Shown here: piece after piece, positions 1-7,473 of the stretch
How the letters are laid out: every line of letters starts with the position of its first letter
How positions within the stretch are numbered: position 1 is the stretch's first letter
Program-made: the position numbers and the translations under genes
Notes under the pieces: generated by a model
Told to the model about the DNA's origin: nothing
What the model saw: the letters and a program-made list of their open reading frames with translations, nothing else
Database searches by the model: none
Origin: an uncultured Oscillospiraceae bacterium
GTDB lineage: Bacteria; Bacillota; Clostridia; Oscillospirales; Ruminococcaceae
Direction: 5' to 3'
NCBI GenBank assembly: GCA_900543705.1
Contig: UQSL01000008.1
Location: 1 to 40,256 of the forward strand
Length of the DNA stretch: 40,256 nucleotides

Positions 1-87
1 CAAGCAGGTCTTATTCGCTTTCCCTAATGTGTAACACATCTTTGACAAACCAACACAACAAACCAACACTGCGGGCAAGAGATACTC

Positions 88-116
88 TTGACAAAACACA
101 TGCAAAAAGATAGAAT
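88..116 (+). promoter_or_regulatory. sigma-A-type promoter for the CNNM operon
   Basis: TTGACA at 88-93 is a perfect -35 box, followed by a 17-nt spacer and TAGAAT at 111-116 as a -10 box. Transcription would start near 123 and leave a leader of about 110 nt before the first good ribosome binding site (AAAGGAGA, 221-228). Positions 1-87 show no gene that I can support. Confidence 0.7.
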
Positions 117-233
117 AAACTATGTCTATACATAAAGGTATAGAATATCTTGAAAAAAATCTTCGTCCGGAGAATCCGCGGGCGCAGAGGGCATCGTTTT
201 TTGCGGTGTCTCGAATTTTGAAAGGAGATTCTC

Positions 234-335
234 ATGGATCCTGACAGTATCCCTCCGGGGGCCCGTACCCAGACTGCGGCCTACGCCGCCCGAATCCTGA
301 CACATATGATGTCACAGAAAGGGGGCAGACCCTAA
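234..335 (+). CDS. 33-codon leader ORF upstream of the CNNM gene
   Basis: An ATG at 234 sits 5 nt after a strong AAAGGAGA Shine-Dalgarno, clearly better than the one before the downstream gene. The ORF runs 33 codons to TAA at 333-335, one base before the ATG at 337, which suggests translational coupling. The peptide begins MDPDSIPPG and ends KGGRP, with no membrane segment. Two readings are possible. It may be a regulatory leader peptide, since its acidic/proline start resembles MgtL, which begins MEPDPTPLP. Or it may be the original extracytoplasmic N-terminus of the CNNM protein, cut off by a frameshift or small insertion; homologues often start with a short acidic/proline stretch before the first helix. 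ATCCTGACA occurs at 238-246 and again at 294-302, which could mark such a rearrangement. Confidence 0.45.
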   Translation: MDPDSIPPGARTQTAAYAARILTHMMSQKGGRP

Positions 336-336
336 A

Positions 337-1671
337 ATGGTGTACGTGATTATACTGATCCTGTTGATTTTAACGAACGCCCTGTTTGCTGCCAGCGAAA
401 TTGCTGTGATTTCGCTCAATGATGCGAAGATTGAAAAAATGGCAAATGAAGGGAACAAAAAGGCTAAGACCATTTTAAAACTGGTTAATAACCCTTCCAA
501 TTTTCTTGCGACGATTCAAATCGGCGTTACCCTATCCGGGTTCTTTTCCTCGGCGATCGCTGCGGATAATTTTGCCGACAGTCTTGCCGGCCTGCTTATG
601 GGGACCGGTATTCCCTATTCCACGCTGCGCGTCATTTCCTTTGTTTTGATTACCCTGGTGCTCTCGTTTGTCACACTTGTGTTCGGTGAGCTGGTACCGA
701 AGAGAATCGCCATGATAAAATCTGAACAGCTTTCCTTTGCAGTCGGCGGCCTTTTATATGGCCTGTCCGTTATCTGCAAACCGGTGGTCTTTGTCCTTTC
801 CAAGTCAACAAACCTGGTTGCACGCCTGTTTGGAGTCGGTCCAAGTGAGGAGTCGGAAGAAGTTACAGAAGAAGAAATCCGCATGATGATTGACGTTGGA
901 AAAGAAAAGGGCTCCATTGAAGAAATGGAAGGCGAGATGATCAACAACGTCTTTGAGTTTGACAATATTACCGTGGATGAAGTGATGACCCATCGGACTG
1001 ATGTTGTGGCGGTTTCCTCGGCTGATAAGCTGGAGGAAATTATTACGCTTGCCCTGAGCGAAGGCTACTCCCGTCTACCTGTCTATGAGGAGGACATCGA
1101 CAATATCATCGGGCTCCTCTATGTAAAGGACCTGCTCAAGCTGGTCGGAAGAACTCAGGAGAAAGTATTCAGTGTTAGGGATTACATGCGTCCGGCTTTT
1201 TATATTCCGGAATCCAATAAATGCCGCGTGCTGTTTAAAGAGATGACGGCCCGTAAAATGCAGATGGCCATTGTAGTCGACGAATATGGCGGCACTGCCG
1301 GTATCGTGACGATGGAGGATCTGTTGGAATCCATTGTCGGTGAGATTCAGGATGAATTTGACAATGAGGATGAGGAGATTATCCAAATCGGCGAGCATGC
1401 CTTTCTCATTGACGGAGCAACCGATATTGAGGATGTCAATGAGACGCTTGACATCAACATTCCGGAAAGCGATGATTACGATTCGCTCGGCGGATATATC
1501 TTGAGCGTTATCGGGCGTATCCCATCTGGAAACGACCATTCGGTCGTAACTTTTGATGATGTGACCTTTACCATCCTGACGGTGGAAGAACGACGGATTG
1601 CCAAAGTGAAAGCCGTGAAAAACGTCATTAAAAATCCCGTCCAGGTTCAGTCGGTAGAAACGGAAGAATAA
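337..1671 (+). CDS. CNNM/CorC (hemolysin C-like) family membrane protein with CBS pair
   Basis: This 444-residue protein has the three-part CNNM/HlyC-CorC architecture. The N-terminal DUF21 membrane domain lies at about 1-165, with hydrophobic segments near 1-22, 55-75, 98-120 and 137-160 and the family motif FGELVPKR near 117-124. A CBS pair follows from VMTHRTD near 217 to about 340. The C-terminal CorC_HlyC domain begins near 352 (GEHAFLIDG). Family members transport or regulate Mg2+ or Co2+, with adenine nucleotides bound at the CBS pair; the cation is not readable from sequence. The in-frame stop at 307-309 and absence of other start codons fix the start at 337. The first helix therefore begins almost at residue 1, unusually short. 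A terminator follows, so the gene is monocistronic apart from the leader ORF. Confidence 0.9.
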   Translation: MVYVIILILLILTNALFAASEIAVISLNDAKIEKMANEGNKKAKTILKLVNNPSNFLATIQIGVTLSGFFSSAIAADNFADSLAGLLMGTGIPYSTLRVISFVLITLVLSFVTLVFGELVPKRIAMIKSEQLSFAVGGLLYGLSVICKPVVFVLSKSTNLVARLFGVGPSEESEEVTEEEIRMMIDVGKEKGSIEEMEGEMINNVFEFDNITVDEVMTHRTDVVAVSSADKLEEIITLALSEGYSRLPVYEEDIDNIIGLLYVKDLLKLVGRTQEKVFSVRDYMRPAFYIPESNKCRVLFKEMTARKMQMAIVVDEYGGTAGIVTMEDLLESIVGEIQDEFDNEDEEIIQIGEHAFLIDGATDIEDVNETLDINIPESDDYDSLGGYILSVIGRIPSGNDHSVVTFDDVTFTILTVEERRIAKVKAVKNVIKNPVQVQSVETEE

Positions 1672-1699
1672 CGAGTCACTCTCTGTGAAAAAGACAATC

Positions 1700-1735
1700 G
1701 CCCCGGCATCTACTTTGGATGCCGGGGCATTTTAC
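1700..1735 (+). terminator. intrinsic terminator after the CNNM gene
   Basis: An 11-bp perfect stem pairs GCCCCGGCATC (1700-1710) with GATGCCGGGGC (1718-1728) around a 7-nt loop, followed by ATTTTAC. It lies about 30 nt past the stop codon. Confidence 0.85.
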
Positions 1736-1739
1736 ATGC

Positions 1740-2161
1740 AAACGGGAACCCTTTCCCTTTCCAAGAAGAAAACGGACAATATGTCGTACCGCACATATTT
1801 CAATACGATCACCCTTTCCGATGTAAAGCCGACTCAGCTAGCCACTGTCAGGGTTTGTCGCGCACAGGAACGGAATGAGAATCCCCCGGACTGAATTCCT
1901 GGACACTTGCGGTGGATGAAATTGCGGCACTTGCCGCAGAGGATGTCCCGGATTTGGAAATACAGATAGTATCGAATTTATCACAACCTCGATACGGTCA
2001 TCAACGGAGACGCCAACGTAGCACTACACTCCCAAACCCAGGTAATACCATCTCATCCGGCACTCGGAAATACGGATGGATTCAGTCCACTTTTTGCACG
2101 GTGGGAAAACGCGCGAAAAACAGAGGAAGGGGACTGCGTTAGGGCAAAATCATTGAATTAT
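1740..2161 (+). pseudogene. decayed, frameshifted coding remnant of unknown family
   Basis: This stretch between a terminator and nifJ has no intact gene but looks like former coding sequence. Frame 2 is open to a TGA at 1892, frame 1 reads NSWTLAVDEIAALAAEDVP from 1894, and frame 2 reads YHNLDTVINGDANVALHSQ from about 1970 to a TAA at 2159-2161. The three pieces read as one protein-like series broken by at least two frame changes. None has a convincing start codon with a ribosome binding site. I do not recognise the family. A non-coding origin cannot be excluded. Confidence 0.35.
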
Positions 2162-2202
2162 CCGGTTGCATAAGCCAAAATTTTAACAGATGGATATTTA
2201 CT

Positions 2203-2233
2203 TTGCCCGTCAAAGGTGTTAAAATCTTACTAT
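2203..2233 (+). promoter_or_regulatory. possible nifJ promoter
   Basis: TACTAT at 2228-2233 is a fair -10 box and TTGCCC at 2203-2208 a weak -35 box, but the spacer is 19 nt. It gives a leader of about 80 nt containing an imperfect hairpin (GAGGGGCG with CGCTTCTC, around 2246-2268). Low confidence. Confidence 0.25.
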
Positions 2234-2318
2234 AGACGAGTTTGGAGGGGCGTAGTGCGCGCTTCTCTAAATTTGTGTGTTTTCAAGTGATGTAAAACAA
2301 AAAAGGAGGCAAATTCCT

Positions 2319-5300
2319 ATGGCAAGAAAAATGAAGACCATGGACGGCAACAACGCTGCCGCTCACGTGGCCTACGCATTTACCGATCTTGCTGCCATTT
2401 ATCCGATCACTCCGTCCTCTGTTATGGCGGAAGTTTCCGACAAATGGGCTGCAGACGGCAGAAAGAACATATTCGGCCAGACAGTAAAAATCGTAGAGAT
2501 GCAGTCTGAGGCCGGCGCTGCTGGCGCTGTCCACGGCTCCCTTTCCGCTGGTGCTCTGACTACGACCTTCACGGCTTCTCAGGGCCTTCTCCTGGTGATA
2601 CCGAACATGTATAAGATGGCCGGCGAGCTTCTCCCGGGCGTTATCCATGTTTCCGCACGTGCAGTGGCAAGCCATGCACTCTCTATCTTCGGCGACCATT
2701 CCGACGTCTATGCCTGCCGTCAGACCGGTTATGCAATGCTATGCTCCGGCTCTGTCCAGGAAGTTATGGATCTCGGCGCAGTCGCACACCTTTCTGCAAT
2801 CAAGGGCAGAGTCCCGTTCCTCCACTTCTTCGACGGCTTTAGAACCTCCCATGAGATTCAGAAGATTGAGATGTGGGATTACGACGACTTGAAAGATATG
2901 GTCGATATGGATGCAGTCGCTGCATTCAGAAGAAGAGCGCTCAATCCGGAGCATCCGGTCCTTCACGGTACCGCTCAGAACCCGGATATCTTCTTCCAGG
3001 CGCGCGAGGCTTCCAACCCGTACTACCAGGCAATTCCTGAAATTGTCGAGGAGTACATGAACAAGGTCAACGAGAAAATCGGCACCAACTACAAGCTCTT
3101 CAACTACTATGGCGCTGCAGATGCAGAGCATATCATTGTAGCTATGGGTTCTGTGGATGATACCATCGAGGAGACCATTGATTACATGAACGCAAGAGGC
3201 GCAAAAGTTGGTCTTGTCAAAGTCAGACTGTACCGTCCGTTCTCTGCAAAACACCTCATTGACGCTATTCCGGATTCCGTCAAGACCATCAGCGTTCTCG
3301 ACAGAACCAAAGAGCCGGGCGCCTTGGGCGAGCCGCTTTATCTGGATGTCGTCGCTGCTCTTAAGGATTCCAAATTCCACAATGTCCCGGTTTACTCCGG
3401 CCGTTACGGACTGGGTTCCAAGAACACCATCCCGGCAGACATCATTGCTGTCTACAAGAATGCCGAGACCGGTGCAAAAAAGAAATTCACCCTCAGCATC
3501 GTCGACGATGTCACCAACCTGTCCCTGCCGGTCGAAGAGAACCCGAACACCTCTCCGGAAGGAACCACCAACTGTAAGTTCTGGGGCCTTGGCTCTGACG
3601 GTACCGTCGGTGCAAACAAGAACTCCATCAAAATCATTGGTGACCATACCGACATGTATGCTCAGGCATATTTCTCCTATGACTCCAAGAAATCCGGCGG
3701 TATCACCGTCTCCCATCTGAGATTCGGCAATACCCCGATCAAATCCACCTATCTTATTGACAAAGCAGACTTCGTTGCCTGCCACAACCCGTCCTATATC
3801 GATAAGTACGATATGGTTCAGGAAGTCGTTGACGGCGGCTCCTTCCTGCTCAACTGCGGCTGGAACATGGATGAGATCAACAAGCACTTCCCGGCAGCGG
3901 TCAAGAACTACATCGCAAACCACAATATCCACCTCTACACCATCGACGGTGTCGACATTGCGCGTGATATCGGGCTTGGCGGACGCATCAACACCATCCT
4001 CCAGGCTGCATTCTTCAAGATTGCAAAGGTTATCCCGGTTGAGGATGCTGTCAAATACATGAAAGACGCTGCTACCGCTTCTTACTCCAAGAAGGGTGAC
4101 AAGGTCGTAGCCATGAACCATCAGGCAATCGAGCGCGGCGTCCAAGAAGTCAAAGAGATCGAGATCCCGGCTGATTGGGCAACTGCAACCGAGAACGTCC
4201 AGCACAATCCGGCTACCGGCAGCAGAAAAGATCTTGTTGAGTTTGTCAACAATATCCAGACCCCGGTCAATGCTCAGAAAGGTGACAGCCTGCCTGTTTC
4301 CACCTTTGTCGGCATGGCTGACGGTACCTTCCCGCAGGGCTCCGCTGCTTATGAGAAACGCGGCATCGCTGTCGACGTTCCTGTTTGGAATCCTGCAAAC
4401 TGCATTCAATGTAACTTCTGCTCTCTCGTCTGTCCGCACGCTGTTATCCGCCCGGCTGTCATGACCGAGGAAGAGGCTGCGAAAGCTCCGGCTCAGATGA
4501 AGACCGTGGACATGACCGGCATGCCGGGTTACAAGTTTGCAATGACCGTTTCCGTCCTCGATTGCACCGGCTGCGGTTCTTGTGCAAACGTCTGCCCGGG
4601 CAAGAAGGGCGAGAAAGCGCTCACCCTGCACAAGCTCGACACCCAGCTTGATCAGCAGAATGTCTTTGCTTACGGCTATAATCTGCCTGAGAAGCCGGAA
4701 GTCGCTGAGAAATTCAAAGAGACGACCGTGAAAGGCAGCCAGTTCAAACAGCCGCTGCTTGAATTCTCCGGCGCATGCGCAGGCTGCGGCGAGACCCCGT
4801 ATGCCAAACTTGTCACCCAGCTCTATGGTGACAGAATGTACATTGCTAACGCAACCGGATGTTCTTCCATCTGGGGCGGTTCTGCTCCTTCCACTCCGTA
4901 CACTGTCAACAAGAAGGGCTTCGGTCCGGCTTGGGGCAACTCCCTCTTCGAAGATAACGCGGAGTTCGGCTACGGTATCTACCTTGCACAGGCTACCCTG
5001 AGAAACCACTTGGTTGCAAAGGTTGCTGAGCTTGCAAAGGTTACCACTGTTGATACCAAGAAAGCCGCCTGCGAAGAGTACCTCTCCACCATAGATGATG
5101 GCAAGGCAAATAAGGTTGCTACAGAGAAACTCATTGCGGAGCTTGAGAAAGATCCGGATTGCAGATTCTCCAAGGAGATTCTGCCGGACAAAGACTTCCT
5201 CGCGAAGAAATCCGTCTGGATCTTCGGCGGCGACGGATGGGCTTATGATATCGGCTTCGGCGGCCTTGACCATGTCATCGCTTCCGGTGAAGATGTCAAC

Positions 5301-5867
5301 ATCCTTGTCTTTGATACCGAGGTTTACTCCAACACCGGCGGCCAGTCCTCCAAGGCTACTCCGACCGGCGCAATCGCTCAGTTTGCTGCAAACGGTAAGG
5401 AAGTCAAGAAGAAAGACCTTGCCGCTATCGCGATGAGCTATGGGTATGTCTATGTCGCTCAGGTCGCTATGGGCGCTGATTACAACCAGTGCGTGAAAGC
5501 CATCACAGAGGCTGAGAGCTATCATGGTCCGTCTATCGTTATCGCTTACGCTCCGTGTATCAACCATGGTATCCGCGGCGGTATGACGATTGCTCAGACC
5601 GAGATCAAGAACGCCGTTGCTGCTGGTTACTGGCATAACTTCCGCTTTGACCCGCGTCTACAGGCTCAGGGCAAGAATCCATTCCAGCTTGACAGCAAAG
5701 CTCCGACTGCTAATTACGAAGACTTCATTAAGAACGAAGTCCGTTACAGCTCTCTCCAGAAGTTCTATCCGGACAGAGCGGACGTCCTCTTTGATAAGGC
5801 TACCGATACCGCAAAAGAGAAATATGAGCATCTGCTCAAACTCTCTAAGCTGTATGATGTCGAATAA
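2319..5867 (+). CDS. nifJ: pyruvate:ferredoxin (flavodoxin) oxidoreductase, single chain
   Basis: This enzyme oxidatively decarboxylates pyruvate with CoA to acetyl-CoA and CO2, reducing ferredoxin. It is the central catabolic step of clostridial anaerobes and cytoplasmic. The ATG at 2319 follows AAAAGGAGGC with normal spacing and gives 1182 residues, the usual length for homodimeric PFOR. The order is the classic fused one. Pyruvate-binding domains come first (YPITPSSVMAE near residue 28). The gamma-type domain is next. Two 4Fe-4S motifs follow, CIQCNFCSLVCPH near 695 and CTGCGSCANVCPG near 749. The TPP domain is last, with GACAGCGETPYAKL near 818 and GGDGWAYDIGFGG near 970. Codon choice is strongly biased, fitting high expression. 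It stands alone between a decayed region and a strong terminator. Confidence 0.97.
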   Translation: MARKMKTMDGNNAAAHVAYAFTDLAAIYPITPSSVMAEVSDKWAADGRKNIFGQTVKIVEMQSEAGAAGAVHGSLSAGALTTTFTASQGLLLVIPNMYKMAGELLPGVIHVSARAVASHALSIFGDHSDVYACRQTGYAMLCSGSVQEVMDLGAVAHLSAIKGRVPFLHFFDGFRTSHEIQKIEMWDYDDLKDMVDMDAVAAFRRRALNPEHPVLHGTAQNPDIFFQAREASNPYYQAIPEIVEEYMNKVNEKIGTNYKLFNYYGAADAEHIIVAMGSVDDTIEETIDYMNARGAKVGLVKVRLYRPFSAKHLIDAIPDSVKTISVLDRTKEPGALGEPLYLDVVAALKDSKFHNVPVYSGRYGLGSKNTIPADIIAVYKNAETGAKKKFTLSIVDDVTNLSLPVEENPNTSPEGTTNCKFWGLGSDGTVGANKNSIKIIGDHTDMYAQAYFSYDSKKSGGITVSHLRFGNTPIKSTYLIDKADFVACHNPSYIDKYDMVQEVVDGGSFLLNCGWNMDEINKHFPAAVKNYIANHNIHLYTIDGVDIARDIGLGGRINTILQAAFFKIAKVIPVEDAVKYMKDAATASYSKKGDKVVAMNHQAIERGVQEVKEIEIPADWATATENVQHNPATGSRKDLVEFVNNIQTPVNAQKGDSLPVSTFVGMADGTFPQGSAAYEKRGIAVDVPVWNPANCIQCNFCSLVCPHAVIRPAVMTEEEAAKAPAQMKTVDMTGMPGYKFAMTVSVLDCTGCGSCANVCPGKKGEKALTLHKLDTQLDQQNVFAYGYNLPEKPEVAEKFKETTVKGSQFKQPLLEFSGACAGCGETPYAKLVTQLYGDRMYIANATGCSSIWGGSAPSTPYTVNKKGFGPAWGNSLFEDNAEFGYGIYLAQATLRNHLVAKVAELAKVTTVDTKKAACEEYLSTIDDGKANKVATEKLIAELEKDPDCRFSKEILPDKDFLAKKSVWIFGGDGWAYDIGFGGLDHVIASGEDVNILVFDTEVYSNTGGQSSKATPTGAIAQFAANGKEVKKKDLAAIAMSYGYVYVAQVAMGADYNQCVKAITEAESYHGPSIVIAYAPCINHGIRGGMTIAQTEIKNAVAAGYWHNFRFDPRLQAQGKNPFQLDSKAPTANYEDFIKNEVRYSSLQKFYPDRADVLFDKATDTAKEKYEHLLKLSKLYDVE

Positions 5868-5890
5868 GTTTCTCGCATAACTGTTTGATA

Positions 5891-5923
5891 CCCCGGTGTG
5901 CATTGCACACCGGGGTGTTTTAT
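5891..5923 (+). terminator. intrinsic terminator of nifJ
   Basis: A perfect 11-bp stem pairs CCCCGGTGTGC (5891-5901) with GCACACCGGGG (5905-5915) around a 3-nt loop, followed by TGTTTTATTA. It lies 24 nt past the nifJ stop. Confidence 0.9.
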
Positions 5924-5938
5924 TAGTGTCTTAAGACA

Positions 5939-5996
5939 GTTGAGTGTGAGAGCGAAGCGGAAACACTCAACAAAAAACCACCCGCTGTGCGGGTGG
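5939..5996 (+). repeat. left-end hairpins of the IS200/IS605 element
   Basis: Two hairpins stand in tandem: a 9-bp stem with a 15-nt loop (5939-5947 with 5963-5971), then an 8-bp stem CCACCCGC/GCGGGTGG with a TGT loop (5978-5996). The second matches the terminal hairpin at the right end. Subterminal hairpins are the TnpA recognition sites in this family. Confidence 0.7.
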
Positions 5997-6070
5997 GTAA
6001 CAAAGGTTATACCAAAAATCTCACCATTCTACTACAATAAAGTTGTTCAAGCTTATTGCAAAAAAGAAAG

Positions 6071-6415
6071 ATGAGAAAAACGGCAAATAAAAATTATAGT
6101 TTGGCACATACCACATGGATGTGCAAGTACCACGTAGTGTTCATTCCCAAATATCGTAGGAAGGCAATCTACGGACAGTATAGAGCAGACCTTCAAGAGA
6201 TAATTAGGACATTGTGCAAATACAAAGGTGTAGAAATAATAGAAGGACATATGATGCCCGACCATGTACATCTGCTTTTAAATATACCACCGAAAACAGT
6301 TGGACTTAACGAGGCAACAATACGAAAGTATATAGAAGACCAGGAAAAGCACGATATAGCACTGGATAAATTAAGTGTCCGAGAGTATGAAGACCCTTTT
6401 AAGGGTGGTAGGTAA
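6071..6415 (+). CDS. tnpA: IS200/IS605 TnpA with internal deletion (lacks catalytic Tyr)
   Basis: This 114-residue protein belongs to the Y1/HUH transposase family. The N-terminal half is normal (CKYHVVFIPKYRRK) and the HUH metal-binding motif MPDHVHLLL is intact. After the conserved IPPK the sequence jumps directly to TVGLNEATIRKYIE (junction near 6295). In full-length relatives about 35-40 residues lie between these motifs, including GYYVSTVG with the catalytic tyrosine. The deletion keeps the frame, so the C-terminus (YEDPFKGG) is still translated, but the protein cannot cleave DNA. It could still bind the end hairpins, as an inference. A TTG 15 nt upstream is an alternative start; the ribosome binding site is weak either way. 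Confidence 0.85.
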   Translation: MRKTANKNYSLAHTTWMCKYHVVFIPKYRRKAIYGQYRADLQEIIRTLCKYKGVEIIEGHMMPDHVHLLLNIPPKTVGLNEATIRKYIEDQEKHDIALDKLSVREYEDPFKGGR

Positions 6416-6419
6416 TACG

Positions 6420-6549
6420 AACGCCCCTTAAGGGGCGGCAAAAGTGGCAAAGGCAATAGGCTTGAACAAAAGTGAAAGCCAGCGTCTTTAGGCGCTGGCC
6501 GGTAACAGAGGCTTTTAGCCTCAGAGCAAACCACCCGTTTGACGGGTGG
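6420..6549 (+). repeat. right-end hairpin cluster of the IS200/IS605 element
   Basis: Four stem-loops follow tnpA in series: CGCCCCTT/AAGGGGCG near 6422-6437, GCCAGCG/CGCTGGC near 6478-6499, GAGGC/GCCTC near 6508-6522, and CCACCCGT/ACGGGTGG at 6531-6549. This is typical of the transposon right end and may also stop transcription. Confidence 0.6.
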
Positions 6550-6637
6550 TTATGATTAGTCTTTTGTTTGCTAGGACAGTTTCACGGTATTAAACTGGAT
6601 CCCGGATTTTCTGGGTCCGCTTAGACAAAAGGGAGAA

Positions 6638-7459
6638 ATGAACACGAAAATGGCACAGATGATTACAAGCCGGGACAATAAACTTGTGAAATTTACTGCA
6701 AAACTAATTGCCTCGAAAAGCTTTCGGGAGGAGCAGCGTCTCTTTGTTCTCGAGGGGGCTCGCCTGTGTGCGGACGCGGCAGGCAGCGGGGTACAGGCAA
6801 AGTTGTGTTTTTTCACGGCACAGGCGGCGGAAAAGTATCCTAAGCAGGTCAAAGCGGCAATTGCCTGTGCATCCGAATCCTACCAAGTTTCACAGGCAGT
6901 GGCGCCGAGACTCAGCGATACAAAAACTCCACAGGGGCTGTGCCTTGTCTGTCCAATGCTTGACAAACAGTTTTTCCTCGATAAAATAAAGAGTACAGGT
7001 CGTTACCTGTTACTGGAAGGCCTGCAGGATCCGGGAAATATCGGGACCATTCTGCGTAGCGCAGATGCTTTCGGTACGGACGGTGTGATTTTGACTTCTG
7101 ATTGCCCGGATTTCTATTCCCCGAAAATGATTCGGAGCACGATGGGCGCATTTTTCCGCCAGCCTGTCTTTGTAGTGCCGGATGCCGTAAGTTGTGTCCG
7201 CGCGCTCAAGGCGGCGGGGCAGAGAGTATTTGCCTCTGTGCTTGATGAACAGGCACAGGGACTATCCGAAGTGAAGTTTTCCTACGGCAGCACTGTCGTC
7301 ATCGGCAATGAAGGGCGAGGGATGTCACAGGAGCTAATTGCCGAATGTACGGATAAAGTGTATATTGAAATGGCTGGAAGTGCAGAGTCCCTGAACGCGG
7401 CAGTTGCGGCTTCTATTTTTCTCTGGGAAATGCAGCGTCAGCTGCAAAATACGAAATAA
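6638..7459 (+). CDS. SpoU/TrmH-family RNA 2'-O-methyltransferase
   Basis: This is a 273-residue SPOUT (trefoil-knot) methyltransferase that uses S-adenosylmethionine to methylate a ribose 2'-OH in rRNA or tRNA; the target nucleotide is not predictable. Residues 1-110 form the substrate-binding domain. The SpoU domain shows the three family motifs: LLEGLQDPGNIGTILRSADA (motif 1, catalytic Asn-Ile-Gly/Arg), VVIGNEGRGMS (motif 2) and IEMAGSAESLNAAVAASI (motif 3, knot). The start is uncertain: ATG 6638 lies too close to GGGAG (6631-6635), while ATG 6650 and ATG 6659 (MITSRDNK, the usual family beginning) lie farther away. It is followed 14 nt later by dprA, so it heads the methyltransferase-dprA-topA run. 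Confidence 0.9.
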   Translation: MNTKMAQMITSRDNKLVKFTAKLIASKSFREEQRLFVLEGARLCADAAGSGVQAKLCFFTAQAAEKYPKQVKAAIACASESYQVSQAVAPRLSDTKTPQGLCLVCPMLDKQFFLDKIKSTGRYLLLEGLQDPGNIGTILRSADAFGTDGVILTSDCPDFYSPKMIRSTMGAFFRQPVFVVPDAVSCVRALKAAGQRVFASVLDEQAQGLSEVKFSYGSTVVIGNEGRGMSQELIAECTDKVYIEMAGSAESLNAAVAASIFLWEMQRQLQNTK

Positions 7460-7473
7460 GGCGGGAGATTGTC

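Larger units (their letters stand above)
5926..6560 (+). mobile_element. IS200/IS605-family element, TnpA-only, probably inactive
   Basis: The region holds one tnpA-like gene flanked by imperfect hairpins, as in IS200/IS605 elements that transpose as single strands. The left end has a GTTGAGTGT/ACACTCAAC hairpin (5939-5971) and a CCACCCGC/GCGGGTGG hairpin (5978-5996). The right end carries several hairpins and closes with CCACCCGT/ACGGGTGG (6531-6549), nearly the same as at the left end. No tnpB is present. The exact boundaries and target tetranucleotide cannot be fixed without an empty-site comparison. It sits between nifJ and the methyltransferase operon, just past the nifJ terminator. Confidence 0.75.

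Noticed and set aside
42..70. TTGACA at 42-47 as another promoter for the CNNM gene
   Set aside because: No acceptable -10 box at 16-18 nt; the pair at 88-116 is much better.
123..233. Possible Mg2+ riboswitch (M-box or ykoY type) in the CNNM leader
   Set aside because: The leader is only about 110 nt and I could not lay out the conserved helices of either class.
2739..5636. 965-codon open frame antisense to nifJ
   Set aside because: It is a by-product of the strong codon bias of nifJ, which leaves few stops on the opposite strand. The translation has no recognisable motif, and nifJ itself is intact.
5928..5937. GTCTTAAGAC palindrome at the left edge of the IS200 element
   Set aside because: Could be target or element edge, but without an empty site I cannot assign it, and it has no matching partner at the right end.
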